Below the pieces are notes generated by a model. It was not told where the DNA came from. It worked only from the letters and a program-made list of their open reading frames with translations, and made no database searches. Below, piece after piece: positions 1 through 7,991 of a stretch of DNA of 15,518 nucleotides (its first letter is position 1; the number at the start of each line of letters is the position of its first letter). The stretch is from an uncultured Clostridium sp. (lineage in GTDB: Bacteria > Bacillota > Clostridia > TANB77 > CAG-508): positions 1 to 15,518 of the forward strand of contig USQY01000043.1 of assembly GCA_900557045.1 (NCBI GenBank). The letters run 5' to 3'. The position numbers were made by a program, and so were the translations under genes.

Positions 1-486
1 TGCTAATGCTTCTATATTTGTTAAGTTACTACAATAACCAAACATATCACTCATACTTGCTACACGGCTTGTATTCCAATTTGCTAATGCTTCTATATTT
101 GTTAATGTACTACAAGAAGAAAACATTCTACTTATATCTGTCACACTGCTTGTATCCCAATTTGCTAATGCTTCTATATTTGTTAATGTACTACAAGAAG
201 AAAACATTCTACTTATATCTGTCACACTGCTTGTATCCCAATTTGCTAATGCTTCTATATTTGTTAAGTTACTACAATAACCAAACATATCACTCATACT
301 TGCTACACGGCTTGTATTCCAATTTGCTAATGCTTCTATATTTGTTAATGTACTACAAGAAGAAAACATTCTACTTATATCTGTCACACTGCTTGTATCC
401 CAATTTGCTAATGCTTCTATATTTGTTAATGTACTACAAGAAGAAAACATTCTACTTATATCTGTCACACTGCTTGTATCCCAATT
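1..486 (-). repeat. Perfect 243-bp higher-order tandem duplication
   Basis: Positions 1-243 and 244-486 compare as identical base for base. Each copy holds three 81-bp units in the order B-A-A. Units right of 486 are A-type variants with scattered substitutions and no matching B unit. Identity at silent sites indicates a recent duplication or gene conversion, and the array probably continues left of the window. Confidence 0.93.
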
Positions 487-645
487 TGCTAATGCTTCTA
501 TATTTGTTAATGTACTACAAGAAGAAAACATCCTACTTATATCTGTCACACTGCTTGTATTCCAATTTGCTAATGCTTCTATATTTGTTAATGTTCTACA
601 AGAAGAAAACATATAACTCATATTTGTCACACTGCTTGTATCCCA
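1..645 (-). repeat. Array of 81-bp (27-residue) BspA/DUF285 repeats
   Basis: Tryptophan codons recur exactly every 81 bp at 643, 562, 481, 400, 319, 238, 157 and 76, giving seven complete units and an eighth cut by the window edge. On the coding strand each unit reads N-W-[DN]-T-S, then a Met/Phe core with a Cys, then LTNIEALA. Two classes are seen. Type A has SSVTDISRMFSSC. Type B has SRVASMSDMFGYC. The match to the bacterial surface-protein 26/27-residue repeat family (DUF285, Listeria/Mycoplasma type) is strong. Confidence 0.95.
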
Positions 646-3600
646 GCTTGATATTCCATCTATATTTGCTAATTTTTGGAAGTTATAAAACATCCAATCA
701 GATAATTTATAACACTTAATCTTATTAGCCTCACTCCACCAATATATTGTTCCATTATCAAACCACATATATATAGGAATTGTTGAATTAGACACTATGT
801 TATCCGAAGTCATTGTTGAAATATCTGGTGCTATATCTGATTTCAAAATAGCCTGTATATTAGTATTACTTGTACTGTAACTAGCATTCGCTGTACCAGA
901 CAACTTTTTCATCTTAGCATTAACAGCCCTTCCACTACTCAACTTCGCAACCGTACTCAACCTAGCAATCTCTCTGCTCACACCATCAACTGTTTCTACA
1001 ACCTTATCAACCTCAAACCCACTAGGTATTGCATTAACAGTCCCATTTATAGCACTGCCTTCTCCAGATTCTCCAATAATACTACCATCATAAAACTCTA
1101 GTCTAGCTGTACCACCTACATACACACCTGTATTTTTTCCAATTATGCAAGGTACACTATTATCTACAGCAGTTGTTTTATCACCTATTATAACAGTTCC
1201 TGAAGTAATTGCTGATATTCCATAAGTGGTATTGCTACTTCCTACAGTTCCACCTGTTACAGTAACTTTACCTGAGTTTACTTCTATTCCACCAATTATT
1301 GTTCCGTTTGATACTGTTGTATTTCCATAATTGCAAACACCTACTCCACTTGTTTCAATTTCAGTTCCATTAATATTAATACTTCCCGTACTTGTATTAT
1401 TTACTGCTACTCCATTTGTACTTTTCAATCTAATTTCATTCAAATTTAAATTTCCATTATTGTTTATAACACATCTATTATCAACACTTTCATTTACTAT
1501 TATTCCATTTCCTTCAATTGTCAATGTTCCATAATTACTAATTACAATTTCTTCTGTACCTTCAGCTGGTTTTAAAGTTTTTCCATTAGTATTCAAAATA
1601 ATATTTTGTCCATTTGCCACAGTAATGTTTTCATGTATTTCATTTTTCACTAAAGTTACTATTGCACCATTATTTGAACTAACTGCTTCTATTGCTGTTT
1701 GTACGCTTTTATAATATGTTGTTATTTCTCCTATTGTTGCTGATGCTACTACCTCTTCCCATACTGCATATAATGTTATTTTACTTTCTTGTGTATATAA
1801 TCCTGATGATACATATTCTGGCACTGTTGCATTTGTTGTTGTTGCCCAACCTTTAAATTGATATCCTTCTTTTGTTGGTTTAGCATCTGTTAATGTTAAA
1901 TTTGAACCTTTTATCTTAACTTGATTTGCTATTGGTTGTGTTGATATTCCTCCATTTAAATCATATACAACATCATAACCTATATTTGTTATTTCTATTG
2001 CTTTTACTGTTTCATTTCCTGCTATATCTTTTGTATATATTGTATATGTTCCATTTTCTGTTACATTAATTGAATTTTCTGTTATTTCTGTTCCATTTGT
2101 TTTAAAATATTCTGTTGTTTGTATTCCTAATTCATATTTTGTTACATCTATTTCTGAATTATCTGATTGTTGTATATTTATTATATAAAATTCATTATAT
2201 AAATCTTCTCCATATACACCATCTTTATGTGTTATTTTACTTAATGTTAATGTTGGTGGTGTTTTATCAATGTTAAAGTAATATACTACATTTTCAACAT
2301 TATTACCATCTGTTGTTTCAAGTGTTATTTTATATGTTCCATCTGTTGTTGTAATTATTGCATTTTCAGTATATTTTGTACCTGTTTCACCTACTTTTTC
2401 TACCATATATGTAGTTGTTGTTCCTGGTATACTTTCTATTATACTAATATTAACATTTTCATTTATCCAAACATTGTTATCTTCTGTATTTGATGCATTA
2501 AATTTTGTACTTGTACTAGATTTTTCAAATTCTAGTTCACCTGGTTGCAATTTACTTGTTTTTACAGTTGTTGTAATTGTTGATACATTTTCTAATTTAT
2601 CTTTCATTATTATTACTACTTCATATGTGTTATTATCTTCTAACCCACTAAATTCACCTATTGTGTTTGTTTCTAATTCTACGCCTTCTTTTTTTATTGT
2701 GTATACTAATTCACCTACTCCACTTTCATCATCTACTGCATTTGCATTTACTGTTACTGTGTTTGTTGTGCTTGTATATGTTGGTATTGATGTTGGTGGT
2801 GTTTTATCTATATTTATATAATATTTTTCTGACTTACTGTTTGTTCCATCTGTTGTTGTTAATGTTATTTCATATTGTCCTGCACATGTTGATATTACTG
2901 TATTTTCAGTATATGTTGTTATTGTTTCTTCTGGTGTTTTTACTGTATATGATGTAGTTCCTGTTATAGATTGTGTTATTTTTATGTATATGTTACTATT
3001 TATGTATTTTAATTTATCACTTGAATTTGTTTCTGGTACTATTATTTCGCCTTGTTCTGTATCTTTGTAAAATTCTAGTGTACCATTTGTTATATCTTGT
3101 GTGCTTATTATTCCTATTTCTGATTCTACTGGTCCATTTCCTGCATTATCTATTACTTTTGTTTTTATTCCATATTGTGTATTTGATTTTAATTGTTCAA
3201 AAATATTCGATGATTGCCATTTTGACCATTGCTTTGTTCCATCTGAATTCTCTCCTAAGCATATTGCATATTCTATTGTTGATTTATTTATTCCTGAGCC
3301 TTCATCTGTTTGATTATTTTGTACTGTTATAGTATTTGTTGTTGAAGTTGCTGTTGGTGCTGTATTGGTTGGTACTATTGTATCTTGCCATATTGCATAT
3401 AATGTTACTATTGAGTTGTTTACTGATGTTAAATTTTTTGCTTTTTGCTCTGGCATATATGCTATTCCTGTACCATCTTGCTTTGTATTCCATTCTTTGA
3501 ATGTATACCCAGCTTTTGTTAATGGTGTTGATTGTATTATTGTGAATTCTTTATCATATGTACATGCTGTATTTTCTAATGTTCCTGTTGCTCCATTTGA

Positions 3601-4884
3601 ATTGTAATTTATTTCATATGTATTTGCATTCCATTTTGCTTTAATTATATGATCTGCTTGTGTTGAAACTATTGTTGTGTCTGTTATTGTTTCTGTTGTT
3701 GTTTCTGTTAATTTTCTTTCCCAACAAACAAATTCGTATCCTTCTTTTTTCTCTACTACAGGTAAAGTTCCATATGGCTGATTTGTTATAACTAATTTTG
3801 TATTAAAATTTGCAATTCCTCCATTTGCATCAAATGTTACAATATATTGTTTTTCTAATGTTGATACTTCATATTCTCCTTCTTTTTTAGGAATTGCAAT
3901 ATAGTTTGTTGGTGTTTCTGTTATATTTCCAATTATAGAATTATTTACATTTTCTTCAGTTGTTGTTGATATTATTTTTCCATCGTAAAAATTAAATTTT
4001 CCTCCGTCTTCAACAACTACTCCATTTGTTTTGCCTATGATTACTGGGTTTACTTTACTTACATTTATTTCTTCACTTTGTGTTTCTTTTATTCCTAGTG
4101 TGAAATTTCCTTGGTTGATTACTTTTATTGCTATTCCTGTTTGTGAAACCAATTTGCCTTTTGGATTTTGTTCGTTTGATGAACTTTGGTTTGAATTTTC
4201 TACCTGCTCTGAATTTATTAATTTAAATGTTCCCTTTACCACAGCTGTTGCTTCTAAATTTCCTGACTCTGTTAATGCATTTGCATCTGAAGTTATTGTT
4301 TTTCCATTTAAATCCAACACTATATTTTTACCTACTGGTATTTCAAAAGCCTCTACTACATCAGCTAACATTTCTATTTTTGTTTCTGTATTTTCTGCAT
4401 TTTCTTCACAGTCTGCTATTGCTTCTTTTACTGTTTTATATGTTTTTTCCCCTATTTTTGCAACCGCTATATTAGTTACACTTTTTTTTGTAACTGGTCC
4501 TTCAAACTGTTCTGTAATACCTACAAGTCTTGCACTAATTGTGGTATTATTATTTATTACAAATTCATTTGTATAACTTATCCAATCACTGTCATCTGCT
4601 AATTTATATTGAATTTTTGTTCCTGGTTTCTGTGTTGTTATCTTTATTACTGCCTGTTGTGTATACTCTTGTGGTGAAACTTGTATTTCGTTTTCTGCAA
4701 TTTTATACTCATAAAATTTTAACTCTACTGTATTTTTACTTGCTAACCTAAATTTAGAGATGCCAAAATTAATGGTAATAATTGATAATATCATTGCTAT
4801 TACTATGAATAATACTTTTATTTTTTTGTTTATATTTGTTGATTTCACTGTATCATTAGAACTAAGTAATTTGTTTTTATTCAT
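1..4884 (-). CDS. Giant BspA/InlB-repeat surface protein, partial (C-terminus beyond window)
   Basis: The frame is open for 1,628 codons from ATG at 4884 to the window edge; I checked the frame at several landmarks. The start has a strong site (GGGAGGT, 4895-4901). Modules in order: short cytosolic tail; membrane segment about residues 22-42; a chitobiase-C-terminal-like module about 66-125; a Gly/Asn/Thr-rich stretch resembling a pectate-lyase-type beta-helix about 140-330 (key motif LDLNGKTIT); two InlB/Listeria-Bacteroides repeats at 347-418 and 419-499, each ending in W; Ig/Fn3-like modules about 505-960, with DKTPPT linkers near 693 and 873; a third InlB repeat at 970-1042; a second beta-helix-like stretch about 1045-1275; and 27-residue BspA/DUF285 leucine-rich-like repeats from about 1412. 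Such proteins are typically surface adhesins or mucus/host-binding proteins. No sortase motif can be judged because the C-terminus is missing. It lies downstream of the TasA operon but behind that operon's terminator. Exact ligand unknown. Confidence 0.9.
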   Translation of the reverse strand, partial: MNKNKLLSSNDTVKSTNINKKIKVLFIVIAMILSIITINFGISKFRLASKNTVELKFYEYKIAENEIQVSPQEYTQQAVIKITTQKPGTKIQYKLADDSDWISYTNEFVINNNTTISARLVGITEQFEGPVTKKSVTNIAVAKIGEKTYKTVKEAIADCEENAENTETKIEMLADVVEAFEIPVGKNIVLDLNGKTITSDANALTESGNLEATAVVKGTFKLINSEQVENSNQSSSNEQNPKGKLVSQTGIAIKVINQGNFTLGIKETQSEEINVSKVNPVIIGKTNGVVVEDGGKFNFYDGKIISTTTEENVNNSIIGNITETPTNYIAIPKKEGEYEVSTLEKQYIVTFDANGGIANFNTKLVITNQPYGTLPVVEKKEGYEFVCWERKLTETTTETITDTTIVSTQADHIIKAKWNANTYEINYNSNGATGTLENTACTYDKEFTIIQSTPLTKAGYTFKEWNTKQDGTGIAYMPEQKAKNLTSVNNSIVTLYAIWQDTIVPTNTAPTATSTTNTITVQNNQTDEGSGINKSTIEYAICLGENSDGTKQWSKWQSSNIFEQLKSNTQYGIKTKVIDNAGNGPVESEIGIISTQDITNGTLEFYKDTEQGEIIVPETNSSDKLKYINSNIYIKITQSITGTTSYTVKTPEETITTYTENTVISTCAGQYEITLTTTDGTNSKSEKYYINIDKTPPTSIPTYTSTTNTVTVNANAVDDESGVGELVYTIKKEGVELETNTIGEFSGLEDNNTYEVVIIMKDKLENVSTITTTVKTSKLQPGELEFEKSSTSTKFNASNTEDNNVWINENVNISIIESIPGTTTTYMVEKVGETGTKYTENAIITTTDGTYKITLETTDGNNVENVVYYFNIDKTPPTLTLSKITHKDGVYGEDLYNEFYIINIQQSDNSEIDVTKYELGIQTTEYFKTNGTEITENSINVTENGTYTIYTKDIAGNETVKAIEITNIGYDVVYDLNGGISTQPIANQVKIKGSNLTLTDAKPTKEGYQFKGWATTTNATVPEYVSSGLYTQESKITLYAVWEEVVASATIGEITTYYKSVQTAIEAVSSNNGAIVTLVKNEIHENITVANGQNIILNTNGKTLKPAEGTEEIVISNYGTLTIEGNGIIVNESVDNRCVINNNGNLNLNEIRLKSTNGVAVNNTSTGSININGTEIETSGVGVCNYGNTTVSNGTIIGGIEVNSGKVTVTGGTVGSSNTTYGISAITSGTVIIGDKTTAVDNSVPCIIGKNTGVYVGGTARLEFYDGSIIGESGEGSAINGTVNAIPSGFEVDKVVETVDGVSREIARLSTVAKLSSGRAVNAKMKKLSGTANASYSTSNTNIQAILKSDIAPDISTMTSDNIVSNSTIPIYMWFDNGTIYWWSEANKIKCYKLSDWMFYNFQKLANIDGISSWDTSSVTNMSYMFSSCRTLTNIEALANWNTSSVTDISRMFSSCSTLTNIEALANWDTSSVTDISRMFSSCSTLTNIEALANWDTSSVTDISRMFSSCSTLTNIEALANWNTSRVASMSDMFGYCSNLTNIEALANWDTSSVTDISRMFSSCSTLTNIEALANWDTSSVTDISRMFSSCSTLTNIEALANWNTSRVASMSDMFGYCSNLTNIEALA

Positions 4885-5161
4885 TTTCGTTTTGACCTCC
4901 CTTTGTTTTTTCTTTTGTTTCACTTATTTTTTATTATGCCATCTTTATTTTTTTCTTCTGTTTTCTTTATTTTAATAAAAAATCGCACACATTTTCAATA
5001 CCACTTAAAACAGTCCAAAACCAAAAAACTTACGGAATTTTAAAACACAACACATATTATATTTATATGTCATTTTTATTTCACTTCTGTAATATTTGTA
5101 CATTTTTCTTCATAATTCTCCACAAGCTTACGGATATGCTCTATTCATACTTTAAGTATAA
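4885..5161 (-). other. Leader and intergenic region upstream of the giant surface gene
   Basis: These 277 bases contain no credible gene. They hold the candidate promoter at 5056-5084, a purine-rich leader of about 165 nt on the minus strand, and the ribosome site at 4895-4901. The 8-mer cttacgga occurs twice (about 5029 and 5126). I recognise no riboswitch consensus in the leader. Confidence 0.6.
5056..5084 (-). promoter_or_regulatory. Candidate sigma-A promoter of the giant surface gene
   Basis: On the minus strand GTGAAA (5079-5084) is followed after 17 nt by a perfect TATAAT (5056-5061). The -35 matches TTGACA at four of six bases, so it is moderate. The predicted leader is about 165 nt. 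The element tctgtaatattt (plus strand, 5086-5097) lies directly upstream of the -35 and recurs upstream of the TasA operon promoter at 8665-8676. Confidence 0.5.
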
Positions 5162-5203
5162 TAAAAAAAACGCCTCTCGAATTACATATTCCAGTTTGGC
5201 GTT
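5162..5203 (-). terminator. Intrinsic terminator of the TasA/SipW operon
   Basis: On the minus strand AACGCC (5203-5198) pairs with GGCGTT (5174-5169), with partly self-complementary bases between, followed by a run of eight T. It starts 13 nt after the stop codon of the last operon gene, which ends at 5217. Confidence 0.8.
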
Positions 5204-5216
5204 ATATATTTTTTAT

Positions 5217-5702
5217 TTAATCTTCCTGAACAGCAACCAAATTAAAGTCAACAACTCTAGTTACCTGGCTTTCACCTGAGTTAACAAATACCACTTTATA
5301 TTTATTAACTTCTTCGCTTTCATGTCCCAATTTTCCTACAACATTAGTATTATATGCAACTTTCACACCTTTAGAATCTTCCCAATAATACTCTGGTACT
5401 ACCAAATCTCCTTTTGGCTGTATTTCAATTTTATATGTTACATTAGTTTCTGTAAGTTCATTTTTATTATTATAATTCTTTACACTAACATTACAGTATG
5501 GATTTATAGAATTATTACTATTATCTTCTTGTGTAACTTCCATTTCACAAATTATTTTTGCTACTTGTTTTGATGTTGCTCCTGTTAATGTAGTTTTGTA
5601 TTTTGCATATGCAAATACAAATATTGATATTACAACTAATATTATAGATGATATTATACACAATATTAATATTTTATTGCTTTTATTTTTATTATTATTC
5701 AT
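5217..5702 (-). CDS. Short SipW-dependent TasA/camelysin-like secreted protein
   Basis: 161 residues. A basic Asn/Lys-rich start is followed by a hydrophobic segment (about 11-31) and then AYAKYKTTLTGATSKQVAK at 31-49. This matches the SipW-cognate signal type (A-Y/W-A-K-Y, then a T-x-x-G-x-[AT] stretch) also present in the TasA-like protein encoded at 7234-7848. The mature part is a small predicted beta domain with two cysteines, C52 and C70, which might form a disulfide. It lacks the IAPG motif and the C-terminal WEW module of its larger relative, so it may be a minor or cap subunit rather than the main fibre protein; that is inference. The start codon follows the sipW stop codon with no gap, preceded by AAGGAGG, so translation is probably coupled. 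It is the last gene of the operon, with the terminator 13 nt after it. Confidence 0.75.
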   Translation of the reverse strand: MNNNKNKSNKILILCIISSIILVVISIFVFAYAKYKTTLTGATSKQVAKIICEMEVTQEDNSNNSINPYCNVSVKNYNNKNELTETNVTYKIEIQPKGDLVVPEYYWEDSKGVKVAYNTNVVGKLGHESEEVNKYKVVFVNSGESQVTRVVDFNLVAVQED

Positions 5703-6422
5703 CTACATCAGCCTCCTTATTAATGAAATTACTATAATAATTCCAATAAGTAGAATTGCTATTATAATTATATTTTTCTTTATGAATAATATTGCATTTC
5801 CAAATTTAGGTAATTTAAACATTACTTTTCCACGAATTTGTTCTATTTTTAATAATCCCTTATCTTCTGTATTGTTATTATCACCCTTTGTTTGATATAC
5901 TGTTTTTTCTTCATCTGTATATGTTTTTATTATTCTATGTACAGTTGTATCATTAGTGTTATTTGGTTGAAAAGCTATTACATCTCCTATTTGTGGATTA
6001 CTAATATCCCTTGTTATTACTGCATCACCTACTTGTATTGTAGGTTCCATACTTCCTGACATTATTAAATACATTCTATATCCCAATATATCATATTTTT
6101 TGAATACTAATACTCGTATTAATATTGTTATAGCTACTACTATTATAGTTATACCTAATATTTTGAAAATTATATTTATTACTTTTTTTGTTTTATTTTC
6201 TTCATGTTGTGCATTTTGTATATTTTTGTTTTGTGTATTTTTATCTTGCACATTTTTATCTTGCACATTTGTATCTTGCATACCTTCAACTATCATATTT
6301 TTATCTTGTGTATTTTCATTCTTCATATTGTCATCTTGTATACTTTCAACTTGCATGTTTTTGTTTTGTCCGTTTTCATCCTGTGTATTTTTTAATTTGT
6401 TATTTTCTTTTGTATTATCCAT
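5703..6422 (-). CDS. sipW: SipW-type (ER-like, S26B) signal peptidase I
   Basis: 239 residues. Membrane segments lie at about 82-105 and 215-235, with the catalytic domain between them outside the membrane. Ser124 sits in MSGSMEP (the nucleophile motif), His162 in TVHRI and Asp181 in TKGDNN. Histidine in place of the usual bacterial lysine defines the ER/SipW subclass (family knowledge). SipW enzymes remove the special signal peptides of TasA and TapA type proteins, and here two genes in the same operon encode such signals. Unusual: about 78 residues of cytosolic Asn/Gln/Asp-rich pentapeptide repeats (for example VQDKN, NVQDKNTQNKN) precede the first membrane segment, while typical SipW proteins begin almost directly with it. 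The ribosome site GGGGGTG lies in the 11-nt gap after the upstream gene. Function is confident; the role of the tail is unknown. Confidence 0.93.
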   Translation of the reverse strand: MDNTKENNKLKNTQDENGQNKNMQVESIQDDNMKNENTQDKNMIVEGMQDTNVQDKNVQDKNTQNKNIQNAQHEENKTKKVINIIFKILGITIIVVAITILIRVLVFKKYDILGYRMYLIMSGSMEPTIQVGDAVITRDISNPQIGDVIAFQPNNTNDTTVHRIIKTYTDEEKTVYQTKGDNNNTEDKGLLKIEQIRGKVMFKLPKFGNAILFIKKNIIIIAILLIGIIIVISLIRRLM

Positions 6423-6433
6423 TTTTTCACCCC

Positions 6434-7144
6434 CTATTTTTCTTCTGCATCTATCTTAATATATAATGTATAATTTGCATTTGGTGTTGTTCCTATTTCT
6501 GTATCATTTTCTGCATCTTCCCATTTCCATTCTATAGTATATATATCAGATGTTTGTGGGTTTATATTTGATTTTGTTATATTAATTTGCTTATATGTAA
6601 GCCATTTATTTTCATCCCCTGCTATGTAATTTCCATTCAATTTTAACCTATATACTATATTTATATTGTTTTTATTTTCTTCTGTAAATGTTATATCATA
6701 TCTACATATTTTATTTTGATCATTTTCTACTGTAAAAGTATATTTGCCACTTACTCCTGGAGCAATAATGGATTGATTTTTAAAATAACTGTTGTTAAAT
6801 ATATCTAATTTTTTTAATTCATTCCACTCTTCATTATTTTGCCAAACCCTAAATCTATCACTATTATCTATTGTTATAGGTGGTTCCTTTTCATCTTTAC
6901 TGGATTTATTGTCTTTTTCAGTGCTACTATTGTTTTTATTATTATTTCGATCACTATTGTTAGTATTATTGTTTATTTCTCCTCCATTTGCATCATTACT
7001 TGGATATTCTATATTTGTAGAAATTGTGTTTTTTATTTTTCCTTTTTCTACTATATTATGAATAAACAGCATAGCAATATATATTAGTATAATCATTGTT
7101 ATTATTATATATATAATTATTTTATTTTCTCTTTGGTTATTCAT
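6434..7144 (-). CDS. Membrane-anchored TasA-domain protein, possibly TapA-like
   Basis: 236 residues. An N-terminal hydrophobic segment (about 9-28) is followed by a low-complexity Asn/Ser/Lys linker (about 50-88) and a beta-rich domain (about 95-236). The domain shares landmarks with the TasA-like protein encoded just upstream: IIAPGVSGKYTF at 126-137 resembles its RIAPGTDG, IEWKWED resembles its LSWEWPFE, and both end in an I-x-Y/I-x-I-D-A strand. The signal region lacks the AYAKY motif, and no clear cleavage site is visible, so it may stay anchored. I infer a tethering or assembly role like that of TapA for TasA fibres, but there is no direct sequence proof of TapA homology. AGGAGGAG (7148-7155) precedes the start. 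A terminator-like hairpin sits between this gene and the tasA-like gene. Confidence 0.65.
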   Translation of the reverse strand: MNNQRENKIIIYIIITMIILIYIAMLFIHNIVEKGKIKNTISTNIEYPSNDANGGEINNNTNNSDRNNNKNNSSTEKDNKSSKDEKEPPITIDNSDRFRVWQNNEEWNELKKLDIFNNSYFKNQSIIAPGVSGKYTFTVENDQNKICRYDITFTEENKNNINIVYRLKLNGNYIAGDENKWLTYKQINITKSNINPQTSDIYTIEWKWEDAENDTEIGTTPNANYTLYIKIDAEEK

Positions 7145-7155
7145 ATACTCCTCCT

Positions 7156-7210
7156 AAAAATTAGCCTTCATGAAAAAATATATTTTTATATATTCTTTCA
7201 TGATGGCTAA
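7156..7210 (-). terminator. Intra-operon terminator/attenuator after the tasA-like gene
   Basis: 7161-7183 and 7188-7210 form a 23-bp stem with two mismatches and a TTTT loop. On the minus strand the stem is followed at once by TTTTT (7160-7156), then by AGGAGGAG and the next start codon. This is the architecture of an intrinsic terminator placed directly before the next ribosome site. Partial read-through would lower the three downstream genes relative to the subunit gene. A role in mRNA 3'-end protection is equally possible. Confidence 0.75.
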
Positions 7211-7233
7211 CCCTCATGTTTATATGTTGCAAA

Positions 7234-7848
7234 TTATTTTACTGTTGGTTCAACTTGAACAGCATCTATTTTATAAGTAATTTTAATTTTTCCTGCTGCT
7301 TCACCATCTGCAGTATCTTTTACATTATTTTCTGCTTTTTCTTCAGGTGTTGTTCCTGTTTCAAAAGGCCATTCCCATGACAATGTTTTTGTAGCTGTTT
7401 TTGTTGTATCTGTTGTTGCTATTCTTCCTTCTGCAATTATACCTTCGCCAACTATTGCTTTATTTTTGTAAATTACAGTTCCATCTGTAGCTTTTAACAC
7501 TAAATTAGTTGGTATAGTTCCTTCTTCAGCTGTTACGCTTACTATTGACATTTTATAGTCAACATCAACTTCTGTTCCTGATACATCTATTGTAGCATCT
7601 ACACTACCATCTGTTCCAGGAGCTATTCTTTCTGCTGTAACATGTTCAAATGTTTTTGAATATAAAGATTCACCTTTTGTTGTTGAAATGTTCCATTTAG
7701 CTACTTGTGCTGAAGCTTCGCCATTTATTGTAGTTGTATATTTTGCCCAAGCATATGTAGCTAAAACTAATGCAACTATTGTTACTACTAATAGTATTAC
7801 TATTAATACTGTTTTTCCTGTTGATTTGTTTTGCTTATTATTTTCCAT
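7234..7848 (-). CDS. TasA/camelysin-family fibre subunit with SipW-type signal peptide
   Basis: 204 residues. A Lys/Asn-rich start is followed by a hydrophobic segment (about 13-31) and then TYAWAKYTTTINGEASAQVAK (31-51), the SipW-cognate signal region. The mature domain carries RIAPGTDGSVDATIDVSGT at 74-92, with the TasA-family I-x-P-G-x-x-G followed by V/D beta strands, LSWEWPFETG at 156-165 and a terminal ITYKIDAVQVE. It is shorter than Bacillus TasA (about 260 residues) and close to camelysin-like relatives. TasA proteins are exported, cleaved by SipW and polymerise into biofilm fibres; some relatives are protease-annotated (M73), but no catalytic motif is apparent here. Its ribosome site is an unusual AAAGGGGGG (7860-7868), 11 nt from the ATG. 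The gene lies between two large hairpins, consistent with high, separately tuned expression. It is the likely major product of the operon. Confidence 0.87.
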   Translation of the reverse strand: MENNKQNKSTGKTVLIVILLVVTIVALVLATYAWAKYTTTINGEASAQVAKWNISTTKGESLYSKTFEHVTAERIAPGTDGSVDATIDVSGTEVDVDYKMSIVSVTAEEGTIPTNLVLKATDGTVIYKNKAIVGEGIIAEGRIATTDTTKTATKTLSWEWPFETGTTPEEKAENNVKDTADGEAAGKIKITYKIDAVQVEPTVK

Positions 7849-7885
7849 CTTTTGTTTTTCCCCCCTTTACTCATCTAAAGTATAT

Positions 7886-7928
7886 ATAATAATTAAAATA
7901 TTATTTTATTTAATATTTTAATTATTAT
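7886..7928 (-). promoter_or_regulatory. 17-bp perfect inverted repeat upstream of the tasA-like gene
   Basis: 7886-7902 and 7912-7928 are exact reverse complements with a 9-nt loop, all A/T. It sits in the 143-nt gap between the signal-peptidase-like gene and the tasA-like gene. As RNA it would form a 5' stem that could stabilise the tasA mRNA or mark a processing site; as DNA it could be an operator. No T tract follows, so a terminator is less likely. I saw no convincing separate promoter in this gap. Confidence 0.6.
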
Positions 7929-7991
7929 CATTGGTTAATTTTAAATACTTTATTTCTTATTACTTTATATTGCTATTATTTATTTTTCTGT

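Noticed and set aside
1..645. Regular repeats resembling a CRISPR array
   Set aside because: The 81-bp units abut without variable spacers and translate as protein repeats in one frame.
6..719. Open plus-strand frame encoding a Leu/Tyr-rich repetitive protein
   Set aside because: It is the antisense of the BspA repeats. The minus frame gives recognisable DUF285 repeats, continues for 1,628 codons and has a strong ribosome site.
2474..4576. Several open plus-strand frames of 70-180 codons
   Set aside because: They are low-complexity Ser/Val/Phe/Leu shadows of the minus-strand Ig and InlB modules, without ribosome sites.
4885..5055. Riboswitch in the long leader of the giant surface gene
   Set aside because: No consensus of c-di-GMP or other riboswitch classes was recognised. 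The leader is mostly unstructured A-rich sequence.
7234..7848. Metalloprotease activity suggested by the camelysin (M73) name
   Set aside because: No zinc-binding HExxH or similar motif is visible; the structural-subunit reading fits better.
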